Shown here one piece after another: positions 54,729 to 62,995 of a stretch of DNA of 64,000 nucleotides. The position numbers were made by a program, and so were the translations under genes. Source of the DNA: Mycobacterium sp. E3251 (GTDB lineage Bacteria > Actinomycetota > Actinomycetes > Mycobacteriales > Mycobacteriaceae); assembly GCF_001666835.1 (NCBI RefSeq), contig NZ_LZJF01000051.1:1-64000 (forward strand), given 5' to 3'. A model generated the notes under the pieces. That model was not told where the DNA came from. It ran no database searches and saw only the letters and a program-made list of their open reading frames with translations. Numbering within the stretch: the first letter of the stretch is position 1; the number at the start of each line of letters is the position of its first letter.

Positions 54729-54752
54729 GCAAGAACATGAGGAGTCTGGCGG

Positions 54753-54926
54753 ATGAGGCTGACGCGCCGAGATTTTCGCGCGCGGGTCCAGGTTGCCGCA
54801 GATAGGCGAATCCTGATCAGCTACGGGCTCGTTACCTTCGAGTGCACTGCTGATGAAGCGCTTGACCTCGGTACCGCGCTCGCTGACGCCGTTGCGCAAA
54901 ACCGTCGTGGAGCAAGTAGCCGATGA
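54753..54926 (+). CDS. Small hypothetical protein (57 aa)
   Basis: The ATG at 54753 (MRLTRRDFRARVQVAADRR) encodes a short basic, helical protein ending NRRGASSR. Its stop overlaps the next ATG (54923). Position in a run of overlapping phage-like genes supports it as real. A GAGGAG ribosome site lies about ten bases upstream. No function is recognised. Confidence 0.6.
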   Translation: MRLTRRDFRARVQVAADRRILISYGLVTFECTADEALDLGTALADAVAQNRRGASSR

Positions 54927-55282
54927 TGGACCTTCACGGGGATGACCTCGAGGCCGCTTACTTCCTCGCGCACAGGTTCGTCGACCCGATGAAAGCGGCC
55001 GGCCGGCCCGTGAATCGGCTGATCGAGTCGTTCTGCCGAAAGGTGGACTTGTGCTGGGAGATGTCCGCTAACGGACCTGAAATTCAGGATGGCAGAGCAC
55101 AATCCGAGGCGTCATACAACACCGCCGAAGCGGCATCTAAGTTGGCTGTCACCGATGCCCACGTGCGACGACTGGCGCGTAACGGTGACATCGAAGCCCA
55201 AAAGCATGGGCGCGACTGGCTCATCCCGGAACGCTCGATAGACGACTACTCGGAGAGGCGAAGGAATGGCCGAACAGCTTGA
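54923..55282 (+). CDS. Excisionase-type HTH protein (119 aa)
   Basis: The N-terminal half (MMDLHGDDLEAAYFLAHRF) is helical and of unknown role. The C-terminal half is a MerR/Xis-type winged helix: YNTAEAASKLAVTDAHVRRL, then GDIEAQKHGRDWLIPERSID. It may bind element DNA, as a second regulator or a packaging/replication factor. It overlaps the next gene by 17 bp. Confidence 0.75.
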   Translation: MMDLHGDDLEAAYFLAHRFVDPMKAAGRPVNRLIESFCRKVDLCWEMSANGPEIQDGRAQSEASYNTAEAASKLAVTDAHVRRLARNGDIEAQKHGRDWLIPERSIDDYSERRRNGRTA

Positions 55283-55739
55283 CCCGGCTGTCGAGCAGCA
55301 GCTCGCGGATCTATCGGACGACGACTGGCGTTCACTATCGGCGCGAGTACGGCCACCGACATCTAGCGAGCAACTGAAAACGGTTGCATCACAGATGCTT
55401 TCAGAATCTCAGCTTCAGTCGTTCATGGCGATCGCCGACCCGCGCAAGTTCGCCGGAGCTAACGGCGATGTTGACGAGGGCAAGGTCAAAAGTTATCTCG
55501 ACGCGTTCTTCGGCGCTGGCCAGCCGCCAAACGGACAGGCACCGGATTACGGCCAGGGAAGCGCACTGGGCGGCCCCGTCAGCCTGCCGGGAAACGAAGC
55601 TCGTGCCGCGCTCAAGAAGCGGCACGGCGTGGGGGCGGAAGGCCCACACAATCCCGGTCGGCATAGCCCCGTCGACTTCGGCGCTGGCGGCCACGCCGCC
55701 CTTCACAAGCGCCACGGCGTCAACCGCATCCAGCAGTAA
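55266..55739 (+). CDS. Hypothetical phage-like protein with KRHGV repeats (157 aa)
   Basis: The ATG at 55266 gives MAEQLDPAVEQQLADLSDDD. The N-terminal half is helical; the C-terminal half is Gly/Pro-rich with two similar units, EARAALKKRHGV and GHAALHKRHGV. I do not recognise the family. The composition resembles scaffolding or DNA-binding phage proteins, but that is only a guess. It is co-directional with its neighbours. Confidence 0.65.
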   Translation: MAEQLDPAVEQQLADLSDDDWRSLSARVRPPTSSEQLKTVASQMLSESQLQSFMAIADPRKFAGANGDVDEGKVKSYLDAFFGAGQPPNGQAPDYGQGSALGGPVSLPGNEARAALKKRHGVGAEGPHNPGRHSPVDFGAGGHAALHKRHGVNRIQQ

Positions 55740-55755
55740 GGGAGATTCCAACAAC

Positions 55756-56289
55756 ATGGCCGCCACCAAAAACCTCACCAATAGAACGGTGCACGTGCAC
55801 GACAAGGACGGCAACGTCCACATGATCCCACCCGGCAGCCCATTCCCCGAATGGGCGACACCCCAGATCAAGTCGCAGCCGCTGGTAACGCAGTACGTGA
55901 ACCGGCCGCTCGATCCCGACCTCGACGTTGAAGCGCTGGCGGGCGCCAATGCGGGTAAACCCATCGACCCGCGGAGCCGCCCGCGAGGAATAACGGTCAC
56001 CGGAATGGCCGGCTTCGGCACACCGATTCACCTCGACAGGTCGACACCGCAACAACCCAACGTCTACGACCTCGACGACGAAAACCGCGAAGCTCGATAC
56101 CAGGACGAACTCGCCGCGCTCAAGGCGAAATACCGTCGCCCAACGCAAGAAGAGCAAGCACGCGCCACAACCGAGGCAGCCCGACGGGCCTCCGAACCCC
56201 ACAAATTCGATTCCCTGCTCTGGGGCCCAGCCGAAGCCGAGCGCAAACGCCAAGCGGAAGCGGCACGTTGCAAAGCAATTGACGAGTGA
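55756..56289 (+). CDS. Hypothetical phage-like protein (177 aa)
   Basis: The ATG at 55756 follows GGGAGA and gives MAATKNLTNRTVHVHDKDGN. The N-terminal 60 residues (VHMIPPGSPFPEWA) resemble short beta-rich phage proteins. The C-terminal part (about 100-177) is a charged helix rich in Arg, Glu and Ala. Function is unknown. Confidence 0.65.
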   Translation: MAATKNLTNRTVHVHDKDGNVHMIPPGSPFPEWATPQIKSQPLVTQYVNRPLDPDLDVEALAGANAGKPIDPRSRPRGITVTGMAGFGTPIHLDRSTPQQPNVYDLDDENREARYQDELAALKAKYRRPTQEEQARATTEAARRASEPHKFDSLLWGPAEAERKRQAEAARCKAIDE

Positions 56290-56537
56290 ATAAGGGCGAC
56301 CTCCGACCACCCGCGCCGCGCGCCGGTCGCCAGTGGAAGCGCGCGCTGACGACCATCTCCGAGCCGCCGCCGGCCACCTCCGACGCAGGTCAGCACACCG
56401 CGATGCTGCCGCACCCATGGGCACCACTCCCCGACACGGCGGACACCGGGACGCTCTGTGGCTCGAGAACGGCTGATCGACGGAGTAACTTCCCCGCTCG
56501 CGAGTATCGACTGGCTCGCCGACAATCTCCGACATGA
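56286..56537 (+). CDS. Doubtful small ORF (83 aa)
   Basis: The GTG start at 56286 overlaps the previous stop, and the stop overlaps the next start (56534). The sequence is Pro/Arg/Thr-rich with no domain and could be a bridging ORF or chance. Without it, the 240-bp gap would be non-coding and would have to hold the promoter of the next gene. Confidence 0.3.
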   Translation: MNKGDLRPPAPRAGRQWKRALTTISEPPPATSDAGQHTAMLPHPWAPLPDTADTGTLCGSRTADRRSNFPAREYRLARRQSPT

Positions 56538-57988
56538 CCATCGCGACTCCGCTCAATCAACGTCAAATGGAAGTCCTGCGTTGGATTAAAGAAGGTTGCC
56601 CGGACGGTCGATGGACGGACTTCACGTTCAAGACAACGGCGAACGCCCTTGCCTCGCGGCGCCTGGTGAGGGTCTCGAAGCGAGGCGGCGTATGGAGTTC
56701 AGCCGTTTTGCCTGCTGGGGAGTATTACCTGACCCATAGCCAGTATCCACCTGGCCATTGGGCCAAGCGGCGCCGCGGGCAGCAGGCGGATCCCGACTCG
56801 CCAGTTCGCCCGGCGGTCGTTGCTCTACACCCGGTCAAGCCACTTTCCCCAGACGCGTCGGCGAGCCGACCCAAGAAACAGGCGTCACCCAATGGTTTGA
56901 CTCCGACGCGCAAGCTGGTCAAGGACATCGTTGATGCGCACGGCCTGCTTGAAATCGACACCACGGCTGACAAGACCAGTTACCGCAGCCTGGTCGGGAT
57001 CATCAACCGGCGAGGAATGGCGCCGGACGGCCAAGAAGTCATCATGGTGCGCGGCAAGTCTTATCACCACATTGTCTTTCGGCTCTCGTCGGTATCGGAC
57101 TGGCAGACTGAACCGCCGTCCGCAGTCCTTGCTGTCGATCGGATCGGGCGATGGCACCCAGCAGTGGCGGCGCTCCGTAGTGACAAGCGGCTCGACTCGA
57201 TCGAAAAAGAGTTGCGCGGCAGGGCGTTTCGGTTGTTACATGCCCTGGCTCGTGAGGCGGAAGCCCGCGGGCACTCCGTACGCGTGCCTCGCCAAAACTA
57301 TCGCGGCTATGCCCAGGAAAACACCAAACTCACTGGCGACTTGATCTTCAAGATTGGTGACATTGACTGCTCGGTGACCATCTGGCAGCCGAATGACCGA
57401 GTCGAACACACGCCGACCCGCGAAGAGGTGGAGCGCCACAAGAAATACGACTGGCCGCCCAGGCGCTATGACTACGTGCCATCCGGCCGGCTGAGTATGG
57501 CTATCGATACCACCAGCAGATTCTCTTCGAAAGAGTCCTGGACTGAAACAAAGACGCTATCGCTGGAGAACCGGCTGCCGGACGTGATGATGGCCTTCGA
57601 GCGGTGGGCCGTCATCGACGCCGAGGGTAAGGAAGCCGAACGGCGTGCCGAGATCGAGCGGAGAGAACGCGAGGCACGCGAAGACGAACTTGCCCGCGAG
57701 GCTTATATGTCGCACGCGCTCGCGGATCGGCTCAAGGCAGACCTCAACGAGTGGGAGCTAGCGGCACGGCTACGTCACTACTTGGCAGAGATGGCAACGA
57801 GGGTCGAGCAGATCGTCGACGCTGACGATCGCGCCGCGGCGACCAACTGGCTGATCTGGTGTCAGGACTACACGGCAAAGCTCGACCCGTTCGTAAAGCC
57901 CATCCGCAGCCCGAGGGTAGATGAGCCGGGCTACTCCGAGATGCAACAGTTCCGCAAGCGGCTCGGGTTTTATCGTGGCTTCTCGTAA
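56534..57988 (+). CDS. Unrecognised 484-residue protein with N-terminal HTH-like segment
   Basis: I do not recognise this family. The first 75 residues (LNQRQMEVLRWIKEGCPDGR) could be a winged helix. A basic linker follows, then a middle domain (about 130-330) with mixed strands (NTKLTGDLIFKIGDIDCSVT, SGRLSMAIDTTSRF). A long charged helical tail (about 360-450) is rich in Glu/Arg repeats (EAERRAEIERREREAREDEL). It lies between the phage-like genes and the convergent res gene, a typical place for defence or anti-defence cargo. Confidence 0.8.
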   Translation: MTIATPLNQRQMEVLRWIKEGCPDGRWTDFTFKTTANALASRRLVRVSKRGGVWSSAVLPAGEYYLTHSQYPPGHWAKRRRGQQADPDSPVRPAVVALHPVKPLSPDASASRPKKQASPNGLTPTRKLVKDIVDAHGLLEIDTTADKTSYRSLVGIINRRGMAPDGQEVIMVRGKSYHHIVFRLSSVSDWQTEPPSAVLAVDRIGRWHPAVAALRSDKRLDSIEKELRGRAFRLLHALAREAEARGHSVRVPRQNYRGYAQENTKLTGDLIFKIGDIDCSVTIWQPNDRVEHTPTREEVERHKKYDWPPRRYDYVPSGRLSMAIDTTSRFSSKESWTETKTLSLENRLPDVMMAFERWAVIDAEGKEAERRAEIERREREAREDELAREAYMSHALADRLKADLNEWELAARLRHYLAEMATRVEQIVDADDRAAATNWLIWCQDYTAKLDPFVKPIRSPRVDEPGYSEMQQFRKRLGFYRGFS

Positions 57989-58108
57989 CGCTAGGTGGTC
58001 TGCTCTAGAGGTGGCTGGCTAGACATATCCGCTTGGTATGCCGGCGTTTTTGTCGCAGCCGCACAGCTGACGATCGGCCAGCCAACACGCGAACAAAGGC
58101 GAGCCTAT

Positions 58109-60733
58109 TTAGACTCCATCGCCCGTGAGGTCGTAATCCAGGGCAACTGTCGATCGGTAGATCTCAACTGCGCTCTTCTTGCCGAGGAGGACGACCTCGC
58201 GCGCCAAGGGCTTCTGCATGTCAATGACTTTCATGCCACCGTCAACTTCGGCGACGGCTTCGATACGGTGAAAAGCATCCCCGTACACCTCCGCGAACGA
58301 CGCTAGCGCCCGGAGCTTCATGGCCGCGTCGTCAAGATGGTGTCCGTGCGGGTCGATGATCGATGCGACGATCTGCCCACCAATCTCATTGAAGAACACA
58401 AAGTCGGGGTGCATCGAGCGCCAGTTGCCTGTGGTCTCGTCACGGTAGGCGATACCCAGTGAGTCGACGGCAGCCCGCGACGGATTCCTGTACCACGCGC
58501 GCACATTCGGGCGTGCGAGCTCCGCGTGCACTATCTTGCGTTCCCAACTGTTGAGGGATGTCAGCGGGAACTGGCCCTCCTGGTCACACATCAGATGCAG
58601 TGGGGCCAGCGGTGCTGCCACGATTTGGTTGCCATCTTCGACCGAAAAGCCCTCGATCCGCGTGCGCGGTGGACGCAGAGTGCCTAGTTGCGGATCAGTG
58701 GCCAAGGCGCGAATGTCCTCGTACTCCTGCTGGCGCACGTCCGGCAACTCCTTGAGCGCTACGCGGTGCTGAGCGAACAGCTTGGCGGTGAGTTCGGTCG
58801 CTTCGACGTCGACCTTGTCACGCACCTCCTTGACGGTTGCGAGCGCAGCGGCGCGCACGTATGCCTCGCGTAGACCGTCGTCATCCGCGCCGGGGTCATC
58901 GGGTCCGGCGAGATAGTTGACATACGATTGGGAAATATCGGCGCCGAACGCTTTCTTGGCTGCCTCGAAACCGGTGAGAATCGCACGGTCGTCGGCAAAC
59001 TCGACGAACTCAGTGTACGTCAGCCCCGTTTTTCCGAAGCGGCCGGCGATCTCCTGGACGTGGACGTCCCACACTTCCTGGATAGCGGAGTCGAGTTGAT
59101 TCTTGTAGCGAGTAGCGTACGCATCAAGAATGCGGTGGAGTTCCTCTTCAATTGCGCTAAGCGCGCCCGGGCGCACGCCGTCGGCGGATAGCGCCTGCGC
59201 GAGTGCGACGAGACGCTTCACCGGACGCGCGCCTCGCTGGGGCAGCGTCTGGGTGGGGAGCGCCCCCCACCGTTCCCAAACCCTTTCAGGAACAGCGGGG
59301 TTCGGTAGCAGCTCCTTGCCGTCGAGGACGGTCTTCTTAGTCGAGCCCGGCATGTCCTCCAACTCGCCGGTGAGAAATCGGACGACCTTGACAGCGGTGG
59401 TGCGGTCGAAGAACGGCAGGATGCAGTCGACGCTGTTCAATCGTTCGTCACCTGGAACACGCCGCGCAAGCGGGCTGCGCACCATGCGCCCGAGCAGCTG
59501 CGTGATGTGGGTATTGTCCTTCGCCGGGCGAAACGAGACCAGAACCTCAGCCCGTGGGCAATCCCATCCGGTAGAGATGGCATCCTTTGCGACGAGGACG
59601 CGTACCTCGGTATCGTCCTGCACACGCTGAGGTTCGATCCAGTCGACTTCCCACGCGCCGAATTTCTGCGTTGAGTGGTCCCCGAGCACATGGCGCACGG
59701 ACGATCCCTTCAGATCCGGGTACTCCGCGAAAATCGTGTCGATGGCGACGCCAACGTCGTCGGGGTCCGGCGTGTTGGGAGTTTGAATGACCAGCAGCGG
59801 TTGCACGGTCTCCAACAGCCCTTGTGATTGCCCGTAAGCCAGCCACCGCTCGGTGGAATCTTTAAGCTTCCGAGCCGCGCGGCGCACAAGAACCGAGTCG
59901 AAGTTACCGGCTTCGTGGGGTATGTCGAGGACAAGCGTGTCCTTGACCAGGCCGGACTCCTGTACGCGGCCCGGGTCGACTAGGACCGACGGCAGCCCGC
60001 GTCGATTCTTGGTCGCCTCAGCCTCTTTCATCGCCGCGTCAAAGTGCTCGATGGTCGCCGAGATACCCCACACGATCGGAATGGGTGGTCGTACTTTGGT
60101 GCCATTGACGAGACGACGCACGATTGTCGGTTTGTCGGACGTTGTTCGCGAGTTGAAACCGCGATGGGCTTCGTCTAGCACGAGATGCAGCGTTAGGTCG
60201 TCGTCCTCGATAGTGTTGGCGAGTGTTTCCCAAATGGTCCACCCCTGCATGTCCGGCGGAGCGATCGCTGCGAGGCCGGTGATCTGTTCCTGGCCTTCTG
60301 TCGCGGTCTCAATGTGACCGCGGGTGAGCAGGGAGCTTTTGGTGAGTTTCTGGGTGTTAAGGAAGTACACCTTTCCTGGCTCGAGGCGCGGCTTCGCAAA
60401 CGGCGGTTCGATGCGGATCAAATTGTTGTAGGTGAACTTTTCAGAGGCTTGCATGAGGCGGGTGCGCGTCTGCTCATTCAAGCTCGGGTCGTCGGAGAAC
60501 CACAACACGACTGCGCCCGGGTCAGGGTCAAAGCCGAATGTCTCGCTGCCCCAGAAGAGCGCCTCAATAGCGGCGGCCGCCATCACGGTTTTTCCGGCGC
60601 CAGTAGTGGCGGTGAGCGAGAAAGACGAAATCTCGCGCTTGTCCGGATTCTTGAAATTCTCGCGCGCCCGCCGCAGGTTAGCTAGAACATCGCCTACCGC
60701 GTCCGCCTGATAGTCCTTCAGTGTGAACTTCAC
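58109..60733 (-). CDS. Type III restriction enzyme, Res subunit (helicase-nuclease)
   Basis: The 874-residue SF2 helicase has Walker A TATTGAGKT (43-49), DEAH (187-190), GISAT (223-227) and QLLGRMVR (412-419). The C-terminal region has HPDFVFF (775-781) followed by IIDPHGHH (792-799) in place of the usual PD...ExK nuclease pattern. With Mod it would cut unmodified DNA between head-to-head sites. The GTG start at 60733 overlaps the Mod stop (GTGA). Base composition is AT-richer than the chromosome. Confidence 0.9.
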   Translation of the reverse strand: MKFTLKDYQADAVGDVLANLRRARENFKNPDKREISSFSLTATTGAGKTVMAAAAIEALFWGSETFGFDPDPGAVVLWFSDDPSLNEQTRTRLMQASEKFTYNNLIRIEPPFAKPRLEPGKVYFLNTQKLTKSSLLTRGHIETATEGQEQITGLAAIAPPDMQGWTIWETLANTIEDDDLTLHLVLDEAHRGFNSRTTSDKPTIVRRLVNGTKVRPPIPIVWGISATIEHFDAAMKEAEATKNRRGLPSVLVDPGRVQESGLVKDTLVLDIPHEAGNFDSVLVRRAARKLKDSTERWLAYGQSQGLLETVQPLLVIQTPNTPDPDDVGVAIDTIFAEYPDLKGSSVRHVLGDHSTQKFGAWEVDWIEPQRVQDDTEVRVLVAKDAISTGWDCPRAEVLVSFRPAKDNTHITQLLGRMVRSPLARRVPGDERLNSVDCILPFFDRTTAVKVVRFLTGELEDMPGSTKKTVLDGKELLPNPAVPERVWERWGALPTQTLPQRGARPVKRLVALAQALSADGVRPGALSAIEEELHRILDAYATRYKNQLDSAIQEVWDVHVQEIAGRFGKTGLTYTEFVEFADDRAILTGFEAAKKAFGADISQSYVNYLAGPDDPGADDDGLREAYVRAAALATVKEVRDKVDVEATELTAKLFAQHRVALKELPDVRQQEYEDIRALATDPQLGTLRPPRTRIEGFSVEDGNQIVAAPLAPLHLMCDQEGQFPLTSLNSWERKIVHAELARPNVRAWYRNPSRAAVDSLGIAYRDETTGNWRSMHPDFVFFNEIGGQIVASIIDPHGHHLDDAAMKLRALASFAEVYGDAFHRIEAVAEVDGGMKVIDMQKPLAREVVLLGKKSAVEIYRSTVALDYDLTGDGV

Positions 60734-62859
60734 AGCAAGCCCCGCCCGGACTCGATTTCGAAGTTGCGAAGGTAGGCCGCGTAGAGACGTACGGGCGCCA
60801 CACGTTCTGGCAGCTCTTGGGCAATGGACTCGAAGAGCCGATCTTCATCGGTCACTATGTATGCAAGGGTGACGTTTTCGTTAGCGGCTATGGATTTGAG
60901 GAAATCCTCGGTGCAGTCGAGGTCGCCGAGAACGCCGTACGTGTCAGCTACGTCCCAACCTGCAGAGATATCCTCGATGCGTCTACCTTGCGCGCCGGCA
61001 CGCATCCACAGTAGAGACGCAATCTTCCCGAACTCCCGATCGCTCGCAACCCTCAAGGGTGCCTCGTAGGTGAGGATGAAGAACTCGGCGTTTTCCTCGA
61101 AGCCATCGGCCATCGGGAATTCGTCTTTGAACTTGTAATCCCCAGCGATTCGCTCGCCGTCCGGCGTCCTGCCGGTAATCGCAGCCCCGATACGCGGTCT
61201 GGTTATGTGATCGCAAATGCCCCACCGCTCCCAATCGGCATCCCCTGGCCGAAGCCCATCGGCTCGTAGAGTTGCTTGCTGATCGGCGGCGACTTCATTG
61301 TTGGTGACGGATATACATTGCCGACGCCCACCGTCCTGGTGGTTCAACCTCGCGACGGCATGCGCCGTCGTCCCGGAGCCAGCGAAGAAGTCCACGACGA
61401 TGGCATGGCGCTTATCGCCAACGGCGAATCGAACTGCATCCTCGACGGCGTACAAAGACTTCGGAAATGGAAACTTTCGATCGGGTATTAATGACGCGAG
61501 CATCCCCGATCCGTAGTAGCCGGCGTTGTGCGATGGGCGATTCCACACCGACATGCCCGCGCGCTGCGGGCGCGATACATTTCTCAGCTGGACTACGTTG
61601 TTCTCGTCGCGGCCAACGACTTCGATTTCGCCTCGGCTGATGCGTTCCAGCTGGCCCCTGTTTAGATAGAGGATCGACCAGCGATCATTAGTCCGGTCAA
61701 AGCTGCCGACCTTTGCAGTCCCGTTCTCGACCATTTGACGCAGTGTTGCCGGTGCGAGTTGCCAGCGCTTCTCCGCCCCATTGGTGGATAGCGGCCATAC
61801 TGCAACCAAACCTTCGGGTACGTCGACGTCATTTCTCGACTGTTCTAATGGGATAGGGTCGCCCACGCCGGAAATTGCGGGCCGTTCGGGGTCGACGAAG
61901 ACCGGATAGAACAGATTCGGACGATCGATGCGGCGCGCATTGTTGCTGCCTTTGATGAGTCGTTCCCAGCGTACAGGCTCGTCCTCAACCTCCCGCCCGG
62001 AAGGAGGGGTCAACAAATCGTCGTCCGTCAAAGCAGGGCCAGCATCGCCAATGAAAAGAAAGCACGCGTACTCGTTTACACGAGTGAACTCTCGATTTCG
62101 CGCAACTCCACGATGGTTGATCGTAATAGTCACCATCTGCAGACGAGCTTCCGGAAACGTCTGCTCAAGCAGCAGGCCCAGCCGGTGCACTTCCTTCTCA
62201 TCGATTGTTACGACCAGTACCGAGTTGTTTGGATTCAGCAATTCCTTTGCCAGGAGTAGTCGTCGTTCCATGAAAGCGAGCCATTTCGAATGACGGTAGA
62301 GATCATCACTTTCTACGTAGTCATTGTTATACTTCCAGTCCTTTGCCCCCGTGTTATACGGGGGATCAATATATATTGCGTCGACCTTACCTCGGTGAGT
62401 GAATAGCAGCGTCTCGAGCGCATGGTAATTCTCCGCATTAATTAGTATGTGATAAGGCTTATCGCCACCGCGCTCGACCTTGCCCGTCGAAACTAGACCC
62501 GGATAGATCGGATCGCGGAACTCAGCGGCCACGACGAGGTCGTGCAGGTCCGCGTCCCCGATTTCGTCGTTCCCAAGTGCCGCGAGAGACGCCGTCGCTG
62601 CGAGGCGGTCGATGTTGGCGACCCGCCACAGCTTCTCGTCGGCCTTGGTGGGGCTTTTCCCGCGTGGCGGGAGGATGCGCACCTTGTCGCCCTTTCGGAT
62701 TGAGCGACCGGGGAGCTCTACCACCTCTGGGACATGCCGTTCGAAGTTGAGACCGAAGGCACGCCTGTCAGCGAGGGCCGCAACTTCCCCCTCGAGATCG
62801 CGCGCGAGCTGAGGCTCCTTCTCCTTGAGCTGGCGTAGCAGGTCGTTGAGCCTAGACAC
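60730..62859 (-). CDS. Type III DNA methyltransferase, Mod subunit
   Basis: The 709-residue enzyme has motif IV DPPYNTG (165-171) ahead of motif I FFAGSGTTAHAVARL (from 491), the beta-class order typical of type III Mod (N6-adenine). The region between should hold the target-recognition domain and set specificity. GTG at 62859 is chosen because GGAGGAAC directly precedes it; a longer start at 62871 would include the ribosome site. It forms one operon with res. Confidence 0.93.
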   Translation of the reverse strand: MSRLNDLLRQLKEKEPQLARDLEGEVAALADRRAFGLNFERHVPEVVELPGRSIRKGDKVRILPPRGKSPTKADEKLWRVANIDRLAATASLAALGNDEIGDADLHDLVVAAEFRDPIYPGLVSTGKVERGGDKPYHILINAENYHALETLLFTHRGKVDAIYIDPPYNTGAKDWKYNNDYVESDDLYRHSKWLAFMERRLLLAKELLNPNNSVLVVTIDEKEVHRLGLLLEQTFPEARLQMVTITINHRGVARNREFTRVNEYACFLFIGDAGPALTDDDLLTPPSGREVEDEPVRWERLIKGSNNARRIDRPNLFYPVFVDPERPAISGVGDPIPLEQSRNDVDVPEGLVAVWPLSTNGAEKRWQLAPATLRQMVENGTAKVGSFDRTNDRWSILYLNRGQLERISRGEIEVVGRDENNVVQLRNVSRPQRAGMSVWNRPSHNAGYYGSGMLASLIPDRKFPFPKSLYAVEDAVRFAVGDKRHAIVVDFFAGSGTTAHAVARLNHQDGGRRQCISVTNNEVAADQQATLRADGLRPGDADWERWGICDHITRPRIGAAITGRTPDGERIAGDYKFKDEFPMADGFEENAEFFILTYEAPLRVASDREFGKIASLLWMRAGAQGRRIEDISAGWDVADTYGVLGDLDCTEDFLKSIAANENVTLAYIVTDEDRLFESIAQELPERVAPVRLYAAYLRNFEIESGRGLL

Positions 62860-62995
62860 GGTTCCTCCCATCACAAAGCTACGGTGACAGCCTCGCAGGC
62901 TGCAGGACGATTCGGCAGGCTTCACCAACGCAGAGTGCGGGGTGAAGCCGGAAAATCCGTGCAGCGCGGACTGCGCCCTGCCAACATTAGGGGTT

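Noticed and set aside
58000..58306. Plus-strand frame of about 100 codons over the end of res
   Set aside because: It overlaps the conserved C-terminus of Res on the other strand and has no ribosome site or recognisable domain.
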